Shown here piece by piece: positions 37,195-49,100 of a stretch of DNA of 64,000 nt (the stretch's first letter is position 1; the number at the start of each line of letters is the position of its first letter). The translations under genes were made by a program, and so were the position numbers. The stretch covers positions 2,615,822 to 2,679,821 of the forward strand of contig OW203751.1 of NCBI GenBank assembly GCA_934045075.1, in the 5' to 3' direction. The DNA is from Yponomeuta sedellus (lineage: Eukaryota > Arthropoda > Insecta > Lepidoptera > Yponomeutidae). A model generated the notes under the pieces. That model worked only from the letters and a program-made list of their open reading frames with translations, did not search any database and was not told the DNA's origin.

Positions 37195-40100
37195 CTGTGA
37201 ATGGTTGGAGAGGTTAAGGCTTGACTACAATAGAGGATTGGAAAATGTTTTGGAGTTATTTATTTTAATTCTTTATTGCACTAATTGCATGGGTAAATGT
37301 ACGATTTGGATGTCGCATGCTGGCTTTGTACTTTGTCATATCTGTATTTCTTGCATATACTACGGATTTTAAGTTTAAGTGTCCAACTCGCTTTATCTCT
37401 GTTTTCCTTAGAACGAAAGTACTGTACGGGTCAACATGAGTGGTCACTTTTGGCGACGACTTCTGCTCTGCCGCAACAAAGTTTGTTAACTGTCGCGGAG
37501 GGTTGTTGTTGGTGTTAATCTGTTGCCGTTTATTGTGCACCTTTGTAAAATATGTACATACCATCAAATTTTTTTAACACTGTTAACTATGTTAACATGC
37601 TTTACATTGTTAAATATATTTAAGGAGGAAACTTAGAGCGTTAAGTCTGTGTAACAGTATGACAGTACCAAATAAACTATTTGCCTAAATGATTTTCTAT
37701 ATATCTGACTATTTATTTATTGACTAGCTTTTGCTCGCGACTCCGTCCACTTGGACTTTAGTAGCTACAAAATTTTGCAACCCCGTTCACTCCCTTAAGG
37801 GTTAAATAAAAAAAAACGACGTAACACATGTTTAATCAATTGTGTTGGAGAGTATTTATTTTAAGTTTCAAGAATATTAAACAACATTCTTTATATATCT
37901 CATACAAAGTTTGGCAACCCTTTTCGCCCCCTTAGGGGTTGAATTTCCAAATATCCGGTCTTATTCTTTGCCTAAATTATATGTACCTTAGACCCTCTGT
38001 GAAAAAAATCAGCTTCCTAGGTCCAACGGCTTGGGCTGGGCGTTGATGAGTGAGTCAGTCAGTCAAGACTTTGAATGTTATTTTAGATTTAAAAGAACTT
38101 CACATGTTACACAAACATACTTCCTTAATATAGAGTAAGGTATGAAGTGAGAGTATAAATAAAATTGGAAGTCCTGGCTGACTATCCCTCCATTTATTGT
38201 TACAAAACAATCAGGCTGGGTAATACCATGATGCGAGCCACGCATTTTGTTTCGATGAAATGTCAGAATTTGACATTTCGTGTACTGGTAAGTCGCGACT
38301 TTTGACGTTTAAAGGCGCGACTCTCGTCGTCTTACTACCGAGACTGCTACACACACGTGCCTCCTTATTACGCACTTTATCTCATTCCTATCCCTCCTTT
38401 TCCCCCCAATAAACTTACCTCGGACTGCAAGGGTTGTCCCAGAACCGCTGGTCCTTCCCGAAGTTCTCCCCATCCAGCAGGGTCTGAGGCATCTCAGTGT
38501 CCATGGTCTCGGGCAGAAACAGGCACAGGACCCCGCCTAGGATACCCAGCACCCCAAGGATCAAGAGGGGCAGGTCCTGCGATATGTTTGCCTGGAAGGG
38601 AACGACTCGAATGAAGTTGATGGACTTATTTTCCGAAATAATATCGGGGGTAGAGTTGGTATAGTTTTTTCGGAGTAATGTTGGAGATAGGCTTGCTAGA
38701 CTTTTTGCGGAATAATATTGGGAGTTGGGTTGCTAGACTTTTTGCTGAATAATATTGGGAGAAAGGTTGCTAGAATTTTTGCGGAATAATATTGGGAGTA
38801 GGGTTGCTAGACTTTTTGCGGAATAATATTGGGAGTAGGGTTGCTAGACTTTGTGCGGAATAATATTGGGAGTAGAGTTGCTAGACTTTTTGCGGAATAA
38901 TATTGGGGGGAGGGCTGCCAGACTCCTGCAGAATAAAATTGGGAATAGGGTTGCCAGACTTTTTCCGGAATTTTGCTGGGGAGAAAAAACTTCTCAAGCT
39001 TAACGGCGTCAGAATGAACGCCATGGAGCTGATGATGTGGATGATAGTAACGCCCTGCGTCCACACTAACATCAACCCATTGTATGTCCCCACTGCTAGG
39101 GCACGGGTCTCTTCCTGCATCGGATCCATACTCGATAACGTGGGCCAAGTCCGGGTTGGTGGACGATTGTAAGACAGTGGCGGGCCTTACTGTCAGAAAT
39201 TATCAAGTCCATAAGGCCTCTCACATAGCTTAAAGACTGCCATTGCGAAACACGGAAGCGCTGGAAAAATGCTGCTAGCGGTAGGCACGGGATGGTTACC
39301 CATCTTGCGCTTGACCGCGCCTGTTGTTGCATAACTCAGATAAGCAAAGAGTATTCTTGATGTCAAAATATAATCGTATCAACACAAAAAATACTCGCTA
39401 TGGCATGACATACAGAATCTTACCAAAGAAACGACGTCTTACCAGCTTAACTAAAGTGATTGCTTTCAATCAAGCGCAATATATTATCTGCTCATTCGGA
39501 TGCTCAGATAAACGAAGAGCATTTTTGGTGTCAAAATATAATCATATTGGCACAAAAAATACTCGCTGTCATGCCAAACAGAATCTTGTTTTGTTTTTGT
39601 TTTTATTGTTTATTGGAAAACCAACAGTTTATACACGAGGCATTTTTACAAAGAATAAGATGAGTTACATTTAAAGCCAATAACACGTTTTCACTGACTA
39701 TCAGAATAACATTAGAATTTACTACACAACAAAATTATCTTAATGTAGTTAACATTTTTTTCTTTATATCGACGCCTTACTGCTAAAACCGACTATCTGC
39801 ATGAAATGTTGTTTCGAGAAAACTCGAGTTTAAGGTTCGGATGTTATACTAAAACTTGTTGCCTTACTGCTAAAACCGACTATCTGCATGAAATGTTGTT
39901 TCGAGAAAACTCGAGTTTAAGGTTCGGATGTCGTTAACTATACTAAAACTTGTTATTGTGTGCATAACAACATTTCATGCAGATAGTCGGTTTTAGCAGT
40001 AAGGCGTCGATATAGGAAAAAGGGAATCTTACCAAAGAAAGATAAGATAAGAATATTCCTTATTGTACACTGGAAAAACAACAAATACAAAACAATTGCA

Positions 40101-43100
40101 AATATACACAAATATACAAAAAATATACGCTAAAAGCAATTTCTTCCAGACAACCGTACTGTTATATATTTGATATGTTTATAGAATTGCTGATGACCGA
40201 TCCCAGACTGCTGCATAAGCTCATCATTTGTAATGGCTGAACCAGAGTGCGCTGGGGCAGTCAGTTCTACTCAATCTCTGTTTCGGGACGGTCACGTCTT
40301 AAGATACTATATTTTCTACTTCTATTTCACTGTGTTCCAAGTCTATTTTCTATTTCCTTTGTGCCATGTTTTAAATTGAGGGAATAAAATACTTTTTAAT
40401 TAATAAATCTGTTTTTAAAAACAATAAAGTCAGATCCCGTCTAACATTTTGGTGGCAGCGGTGGGATACGAAAATCCCTCACCCAAAAACGTTTCCGAGG
40501 ATTGCAGTGCTATACCTATTACTCGCCTCAAGGCTACACCCCAAACAAATAAATAAGTGAATAACAATACTGTGCTATTAAAAGTGTTTTCTGCAAATTC
40601 AAAATCGCTGAGCGGCCGCAACGATTCACCCCAAATCTACAACTCCAACGGGAGCACGGAAGCCGTGCCTATCTGCCAACTGTAGCAGCTGATTTGTACC
40701 AAGGTCAACCATTTCCTGCTGCGTGGACAACGATGTTGGCGCATTTCCTGGTACCTGCGACGCTGTTGTGAGTGTTGACAATTTTTAGTAAAGAACTCAG
40801 AGTCGGACTTAGGGTTATAAGTACTATATCGTAAAATTATTTTTGTGTTTTCTATATCTGTGTTAATTATAATTGTCCAAAATGGAATCGCAAGAGGAAA
40901 ATGCTAGTGGTCAAAATTCTAAGAATGTGGCTACTCAAAAACCTGAACAAACTAAATCTAGATCTATCTCTACCCCAAGCACATCTTCAGCCACTTTGGC
41001 ACCTACAGAGGTATCCCTAAATGTCTTGATAAAATTCATCAAACCCTTCGATGGGAGCAGAGATAAGCTGGGTGCCTTCATCGCTAATTGCTCAAATGCC
41101 TATGAGTTAGCCACAAAAACTCAAAAGCCCATACTTTTCAAATATATCTTAAGCCAACTTGAAGGCAAGGCAGAGAGTACCTGCACTATCAAGGACTTCG
41201 ATAACCTTGAACAATTGATTTCTTTTCTTAGAAGCCAATTTGGCGAAAAGAAACATTATTCTCATCTCCTGTCTGAAATGCAAGAGTGCAAACAAGGCCC
41301 TGCTGAGTCAGTGGACCAATTCGCACTCAGGGTTGAAACATGCCTTTCCAAATTAATGACCGAAATAAATATCTCAAACCCGACAAAGCGTAAGACAGAC
41401 GTAGCGGGTCGCATGGCTGCTATGGAGGATCTAGCCCTCCACACTTTTGTAACTGGACTCCATCCGCGACTCTCACAAATCATTAGATGTCGCGACCCTG
41501 ACTCCTTAAATGCCGCAAGAAACTTTGCGGTAGTTGAGGAGAAAGTGCTAGCTGGTGTTTATAGGAAAACACCACCATTACAAAATTCTGAAAAGCCAAA
41601 ATTCACAAATCGTCGTGAATTCAATAATTCTAATTCAAACAATGTACCCACATGTCGGTATTGTAAGAACCTAGGTCACACTATTGAGGACTGCCGTAAG
41701 AGACAGTTCAATAACCGACAGCAACTCAATGCCTCGTCTTCACAAGGCCGTCAGACGTCATCTAATACTATGCCAAACCCAAGACGATTCCCTGAATCTG
41801 AACGCAGGACGTTTACAGTTAATCGCTCCGACGATCAAGGCGTCGACGAGGTCGATGGCAATTTACACGAATAAAATTTCCCGATCGGTATCGCCCGGGA
41901 AATTATGCTTCTAATTCAAAAGTCGATACCACGAAATTGACTAAATCTACTAATTCCACTGTATCCGCTGTTTCCACTGTATCCGCTGTATCCACTGAAT
42001 CCACTGTATCCGCTGTATCCACTGAATCCGCTGTTTCTACTAAATCTACTAAGCTCTCTGAATCCATTGAACTGCCTAAAATAATGGCAAACCAACAGGG
42101 TAATCAGCCCCGACGACTCAATCGCAATAAATATACTAAGTCCACTGAATCTACTATTTCCACTGTATCTCCTGAGTTCACTAAGCCCTCCGTATTCAAG
42201 TCGAAAACCGATATCATAAAACCTACTAAATCCTCTGTATCCACGGTATCTACTAAATCTGCCAAACCCTCTGAACCCTCTGAATCCACTGAATCACCCC
42301 AACGTAATGGTTATATTAGACCTACTAATTCCACTAGATCCACTGTTCCCACTGTATCTTCTAAGTTCAATGAACCCTCTGTATCTACTAAATCACATAG
42401 TTCAACACTCCGAAACACAAACACTGATTTCTGCTTTAAACCCAAAGGTGATTTAAAAATTTTCAAAGTAAATAACAATTCCGAAAAACGCTATTTGCCT
42501 CACATCATAGTTCAAACCTCTGTTTCTGATAAGCCTCTATCATTTTTAATTGACACTGGTTCCTCCGTCAGTTTATTAAAATTTAATTCTATGCTCAAAG
42601 TACCAAATCTTAGCGATAACATTATCACTATTAAGGGTATTGACCCAGGTGACGAAACGACACCCACTCTTGGCAGTTTTATGATGCAGATTTTCCAAAA
42701 ATCCAAAAGTCCATGTTTATATGAATTCCATGTCATCAAAAACATTAGCCTCAATCACGACGGAATTATTGGTAATGACTTCTTGCAGAAATTCGCTTGT
42801 CAAATTGACTACTTTCAAGGTCTGCTACATATAGGTAAAAAATCTGTAAATCTCAATTTCTCTGAGCCTGTTTATACTATTCCGCCTCGTACAGAAGCAG
42901 TAATAGAATGTACTATTGCAAACCCAGATGTCACAGAAGGCACCATTCTAGACCAACATATCTCTGAGTCGCTACTTGTCGCGAACTGTATTGTCAAGGT
43001 CAAAGAAAATAAACGCGTCAATATAACTATCGTTAACACCTCGGACAAAGTTGCGACTGTTCATTCTAATCTCAATCTTGTCTTAGAGCCATTGGAAACT

Positions 43101-46100
43101 ATATCTTGCAAGACCTTATTCGAAGCACATCATTCGAATGTATCCGAGAGAACTCGTGATGTGCTTAGCCAACTCCGGATCTCACATTTGAACAGCGAAG
43201 AATCCGAGAGCCTAATGGACGTGTGCTCAAAATATTCCGACATCTTCCACTTACCTAATGAAACTTTGACATGTACCTCGGCGATAGAACACAGTATAGA
43301 AACTACTAGTTCCAATCCAATCCATACTAAAACCTACAGATTTCCCGAGTGCCACAAAAAGGAGGTTGAATCGCAGATCAATAAAATGCTAAATCAAGGT
43401 ATCATCACCCCTTCAGTGTCGCCATGGTCTTCCCCAATCTGGATTGTCCCCAAGAAGCTCGATGCTTCAGGGCAACGTAAATGGAGGATCGTGATAGATT
43501 ACAGGAAGCTAAATGATGTGACTATCGGAGAAATTTATCCCATTCCACAAATTTCAGAAATACTAGACCAATTGGGTCATTCCAAATATTTTTCCACTTT
43601 AGATTTAGCCTCTGGCTTTCATCAAATTCCAATTTCAGACGCTGATGCAAAGAAAACAGCTTTTTCCGTCCCACAGGGACATTTCCAATTCTCAAGAATG
43701 CCTTTCGGATTAAAAAATGCACCTTCAACATTCCAAAAGCTAATGAATACATGCCTTTCTGGGCTCCAAGGTATTAAGTGCTTTGTATACCTAGACGATA
43801 TAGTTATTTACTCCCACGATCTTCCGTCTCATATAGAGAACCTTTCCGCTGTGTTCGAAAGAATCCGAAGTTTTCATTTGAAACTTCAACCAGATAAGTG
43901 TGAATTTTTACGCAAAGAGGTTGCTTATCTGGGGCATGTAATTAACGAAGAAGGTGTAAAACCAAACCCTGAAAAAACTAAAGCGGTTACCGATTTTCCA
44001 ACTCCAAAATGCCCTAAAGACATCAAATCATTCCTGGGCCTAGTTTCTTACTATAGAAGGTTCATACCTGACTTTTCAAAGATAGCCAAATCGCTAACTT
44101 CACTTTTAAAAAAGGATGTTCCATTTTTATGGCAAAATCAGCAACAACTTGCATTTGAAACTCTAAAGGAGAGGCTTATCTCAGCACCCGTGCTTGCTTA
44201 TCCCGATTTTACCAAGCCGTTTGTACTAACTTGCGATGCTAGTAACTTTGCAATATCTGCTATTCTCTCCCAAGGTCCTGTAGGAAAAGACCGTCCTATA
44301 GCTTATGCATCGCGCACACTAAACAAAGCAGAAATTAATTACAGCGTGACGGAGAAAGAATGTCTCGCTATTGTATACGGAACACAAGTTTTCCGTCCAT
44401 ACCTATTCGGTCAAAATTTCCAGATCATAACCGACCACAAGCCGCTAAAATGGCTTTTTAATTGCAGTGATCCCTCTTCTAGACTCGTCAGGTGGCGCCT
44501 AAAACTCAATGAATTCGACTACGAGGTCAATTACAGGAAGGGAAAAACGAACTGCAACGCAGACGCGCTTTCCAGATATCCGGTTAATCCGGTTGAAGGC
44601 AATCCTATTTCGCCCCCTGATCTACTAAACCCGATCAATGATAACTCTGATAACCCTTTAGAGGATCCTCTGTTGGAGTTACCATCCCCAATTCCATTTT
44701 CGTTTGATAACCAGGAGTTACTTAACCAAGACCCTAACAGTAACTTACCAACCGTCGAACCTCGTATATCAACCAAACCACTGAGTCCAACACTAGATGA
44801 AATCCAATTAGAGGACCTAGTAGAAATAAGAGATACTAACGCCAGCCCATACGACGGAATTGAGGATTTCGGCCCTCTAAGTCTTCCCAGTCTTCCATCT
44901 CCACCGAATCTTCAAGTTCCTTCACCCGCAGAATCTAATATGCCTCAGACTCGTTCAAATCTTAACGATGGTGATTATACTACGTTTCTAAAATCTATGT
45001 CCAATAAGGATATTATCCCTAACACCATTTTAAAAGAACACAACGAAAATCTTATTAAAACACCTCATAGAATAATAATCATTCCAACATCCCTTGACCT
45101 CGATGAATCAAACCCTTATATCCCTGAAATCATATTAAATACTGAAATCAAAGAAGAAGTTTTAAATACAGAAAGAGAATTAAATTCGTTTCTGAAAATT
45201 AAGTATGAGGACAAGGTCGTATATCTTATGTTTACAAAGGTCCATCACTTCGACGAATCGCCGTATCCCGCAATATTCGAAACACTGAAGAACGTAAGAG
45301 ACTCCATCATAACATGTTCCAAAGATTTACCAGTAAATGACGTTGCAATATCCGATTTCAAAAATCCCTTTGACAAACACTCTTACACAAAGATTTACAA
45401 TATGCTGACTTACCTCTTTCATAATTCTAAAATCGGAATTCATGTATACCTAAATAAAACAATTTATCCAAGCCTGAGTGAAAGGCCCAAAATTATTCGA
45501 GAAAACCACGATATCCCCATAGCTGGCCATTTAGGGTCCACTCGTATGTACCACCGAATTAGAGAACAATACTATTGGAAAGCCATGAGAAGCGACATAG
45601 AAGAATATGTCAAAAAGTGTAAAGCCTGTCAAGAGAACAAAGCTCTACGCAAATTAAATAGAGCTCCTATGGAGATAACTACTACTTCCACTGCTCCCTT
45701 CCAGCGTGTAGCACTCGATATCGTGGGGCCCCTGCCTGAGTCCGGCCCTGCTAAACTTAAGTATATACTGACGCTGCAAGATGACCTCACAAAATTCTCT
45801 GTAGCCTACCCAATACGCAGCACAACGGCCGAGGAGACTAGCGACTGTCTCATCCATTTCATTTCATTATTCGGAATTCCAAAATCCATACTCACTGATC
45901 AAGGCACCAATTTCACGGCCGATCTTTTCAAAGTTACATGCAAATTCCTTAAAATCAAACAGCTGTGGTCATCACCTTACCATCCGCAGACTCAAGGCGC
46001 TTTAGAACGTAGTCATTCCACTCTAAAAGAATACTTAAAGTCCTTTGCAAACGATGCTCAAGATAACTGGCCCACCTACGTTTATACAGCTATGCTAACT

Positions 46101-49100
46101 TATAACACCACAGTTCACACAACAACAAAGTTTACTCCTTACGAACTTATCTTCGGGCACAAGCCCCTTATCCCGAATTCTTTATATGAAAGTAGTCCCG
46201 ATACTACGTATCCCGATTACCTTAAAATGCTGCAACACAAATTCAAGTACACCAGAGAGAAAGCTCTAGAAAATATACAAAAGTCTAAAGAGTCATCAAA
46301 GTCCTATTATGACTCCCGTGCCAGAGACCCACCACGATACAAACCCGGTGACTATGTATACCTCAAGAACCACCTGAGACTTCGGAAAGCTCTGTCACCT
46401 GTGTGGAAAGGCCCTTATAAAATCATTAGAGTAAACAATAATCACACGGCTACACTCCTTATCAACCGGCGCCATGTGACGCATCACTTCGATCAGTTCA
46501 AGCCCGCGACAATTACGCCTACTAATTAGTCTGCGCGGACGTGTATATAGCTAGGTTAAGATAGGTTAAGAACAAAATAAAATAACTTTAGTCTAATATA
46601 TATAATTTCTATTTCAGCGCCATAATCAATGCGCGTCAAGACTTTGTCCAGCCGATCTCTTCGAGTCCCGGCATATTCTTCGATAGAGTAGGAAAACTTG
46701 AAGTTATTAAGAGTCAGTTAAATGTAATTAGTTATGTAGATATTTCGTATATAAACCCCCATCTGATTAATCTTAATGAAGTTCTAGGCACAGTTAGGTT
46801 CATGTGCCAACATTCTAATAATAATCGATGTGACGACATACTATCCCCATTGACAGTTCGTTATCATGACCTGAAGCGAGAATATGACTCTATCTCTCAC
46901 TTAATTTCTAACAGAAGCAGACGCTCCGCTTGGTTTGGCATAGTAGGTACAACATTCAAACATGTGTTCGGCACCCTTGACGAGGACGACGCATTGAGGT
47001 ACGATTCTGCTATTCAAACAGTCCAGGAGGACGAGAAAAAGCTAGCACAGCTCTTGAAAGATAATATTCTAATTACCTCGACAACCCTAAATTCTTTTAA
47101 GCAAACTATTACGTCATTAAATTTGAATCAAGATAAGCTCACGGGAGCATTAAACGATTTGTTAAAACAAACAAATAATATTTCTAAGGCTGTAGATATA
47201 TTGGGTTTCGAAACAAAGGTGAATTCCATATTTAGTAATCTTGAAAGCACCTTGCTTACTCTATCATTCCAACTAGAGGACCTCGCCAACGCTGTTATCT
47301 TGAGTAGTCAAAACATACTACACCCATGCATACTTACACCGAGGCAGCTATACCAGGAATTGGTCGAAAGCGACAGGCACTTACCTATAAATACGCGGGT
47401 CCCTCTTACTCTAAACTTAAACAACATCCATTCAATTCTCAGTATATCTACTATTGCATGTTACTATTACAATGATAAGCTTGTTTTTGTATTGCAAATT
47501 CCTCTTGTGACGAACGAGGAGTTTAATTTGTATCACAGTTTGGCCTTGCCCACTCCTCATGATGTAAAACAACAGAAGGCGTACAGCCTTATACTACCTT
47601 CTAGTTCTTACATAGGTATTTCTAATGATAAGTTAACCTTCTGTAGTTTAGATAGTCTAGAGAAGTGCAAAGTGATAAGCTCTGAGTTCTTTTTATGCGA
47701 AATACCGATTATCCAGTTATCGAATGTCAACCCCACGTGTGAAAGTGAACTGTTAACAAAAACAATCAGTGCTCTCCCTGTGCAGTGTACGACGAAAACA
47801 ATCTACGGAAATCTCGATATTTGGAAACCACTGGTGAACAATAAGTGGATTTTTGTACAATCTCAACCATCTAAGATCTCCATTGATTGTGGTATTTCCG
47901 AGATAAGTGAACTAACAGTGTTTGGTACAGGTGTTTTACGTACTCCAGAACAATGCACCATTTACACTAAAAGTGCTCGACTTATATCTACTAAATCTTC
48001 TGTAAACATAAGTATACCTATACCCAATTTAGATTTTAATATAATTAACGATTCGTGCTGTCTACTAGATAATACGTCTGTAGGGAAGATTGTATCTCCC
48101 ATATTACTACAGAACGTCGACTTAGACGATTTCACTGCTGATAAGAAAGTGTTATCAGATTTGGATAAAATCATAGAGGAAAAACCTCTCATCCTGAAGT
48201 ACCAGGTTCACTACTTCAGTTTTATGTCTTTTATTACTATTATATTGCTTGCATTTGTTAGTTTTAAGGTAATTAAGTTGATTTCTAAATATAAAAATAA
48301 ATTCTATGTTACAAAATCCACACCTACTGCTGTAAAAGCAACCCCTATTGCTGATGATGTCATAAGTGTAACGCAAAGTGAAGGCTCTCCTATTCCTGCA
48401 CCACGATTAAGGGAAATCGTGTAACTTTATCCGAAATCGGGCATCATCCCCGAATTTCTGTCTTCAGCGGGGGGTTGTTATATATTTGATATGTTTATAG
48501 AATTGCTGATGACCGATCCCAGACTGCTGCATAAGCTCATCATTTGTAATGGCTGAACCAGAGTGCGCTGGGGCAGTCAGTTCTACTCAATCTCTGTTTC
48601 GGGACGGTCACGTCTTAAGATACTATATTTTCTACTTCTATTTCACTGTGTTCCAAGTCTATTTTCTATTTACTTTGTGCCATGTTTTAAATTGAGGGAA
48701 TAAAATACTTTTTAATTAATAAATCTGTTTTTAAAAACAATAAAGTCAGATCCCGTCTAACAGTACGATCGAAAGTTGCTGTGAAAGTGACGTGACGTGA
48801 AAGTTGAAAGAAACGACGTCTTACCAGATAAACCACGAAGGGCGCCAAAATGGACGCCACGTAGCCCATGATGTGGATGAGGGCGACGCCCTGGGCCCTC
48901 ACGACAGTGGGAAGGAGTTCAGCCGCGTACTGGAGGCCGATGTTGTAGCTAATATTTACTGCGAAGCGGCCAAGGATGGCCAGTGAAGCTGACGGGCCGC
49001 CTGGGAAGAGAAGATAATAAAATAATAAATAAATATTCATGGACATATTACACAGATCTCGGTAGCCCTATACTAAGTACAACTAAATGACTTGTGTTAC

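Larger units (their letters stand above)
40160..48762 (+). mobile_element. Complete errantivirus-type LTR retroelement (gag, pol, env)
   Basis: 8,603 bp, 4-bp target duplication gtac (40156-40159, 48763-48766), two 287-bp LTRs differing at one base noticed (c40356/a48672), primer binding site, gag, pol and env in order, all open. Gypsy-group by domain order (protease, RT, RNase H, integrase). The env resembles insect errantivirus and baculovirus F-type fusion proteins. Lies in a gene A intron, on the opposite strand. The near-identical LTRs and open frames indicate a recent insertion. Confidence 0.95.

Noticed and set aside
38357..38614. 85-codon plus-strand frame over exon 11
   Set aside because: Antisense shadow of the transporter exon; Pro/Gly/Arg-rich as expected for such shadows.
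48804..48986. 60-codon plus-strand frame over exon 10
   Set aside because: Antisense shadow of exon 48825-49000.
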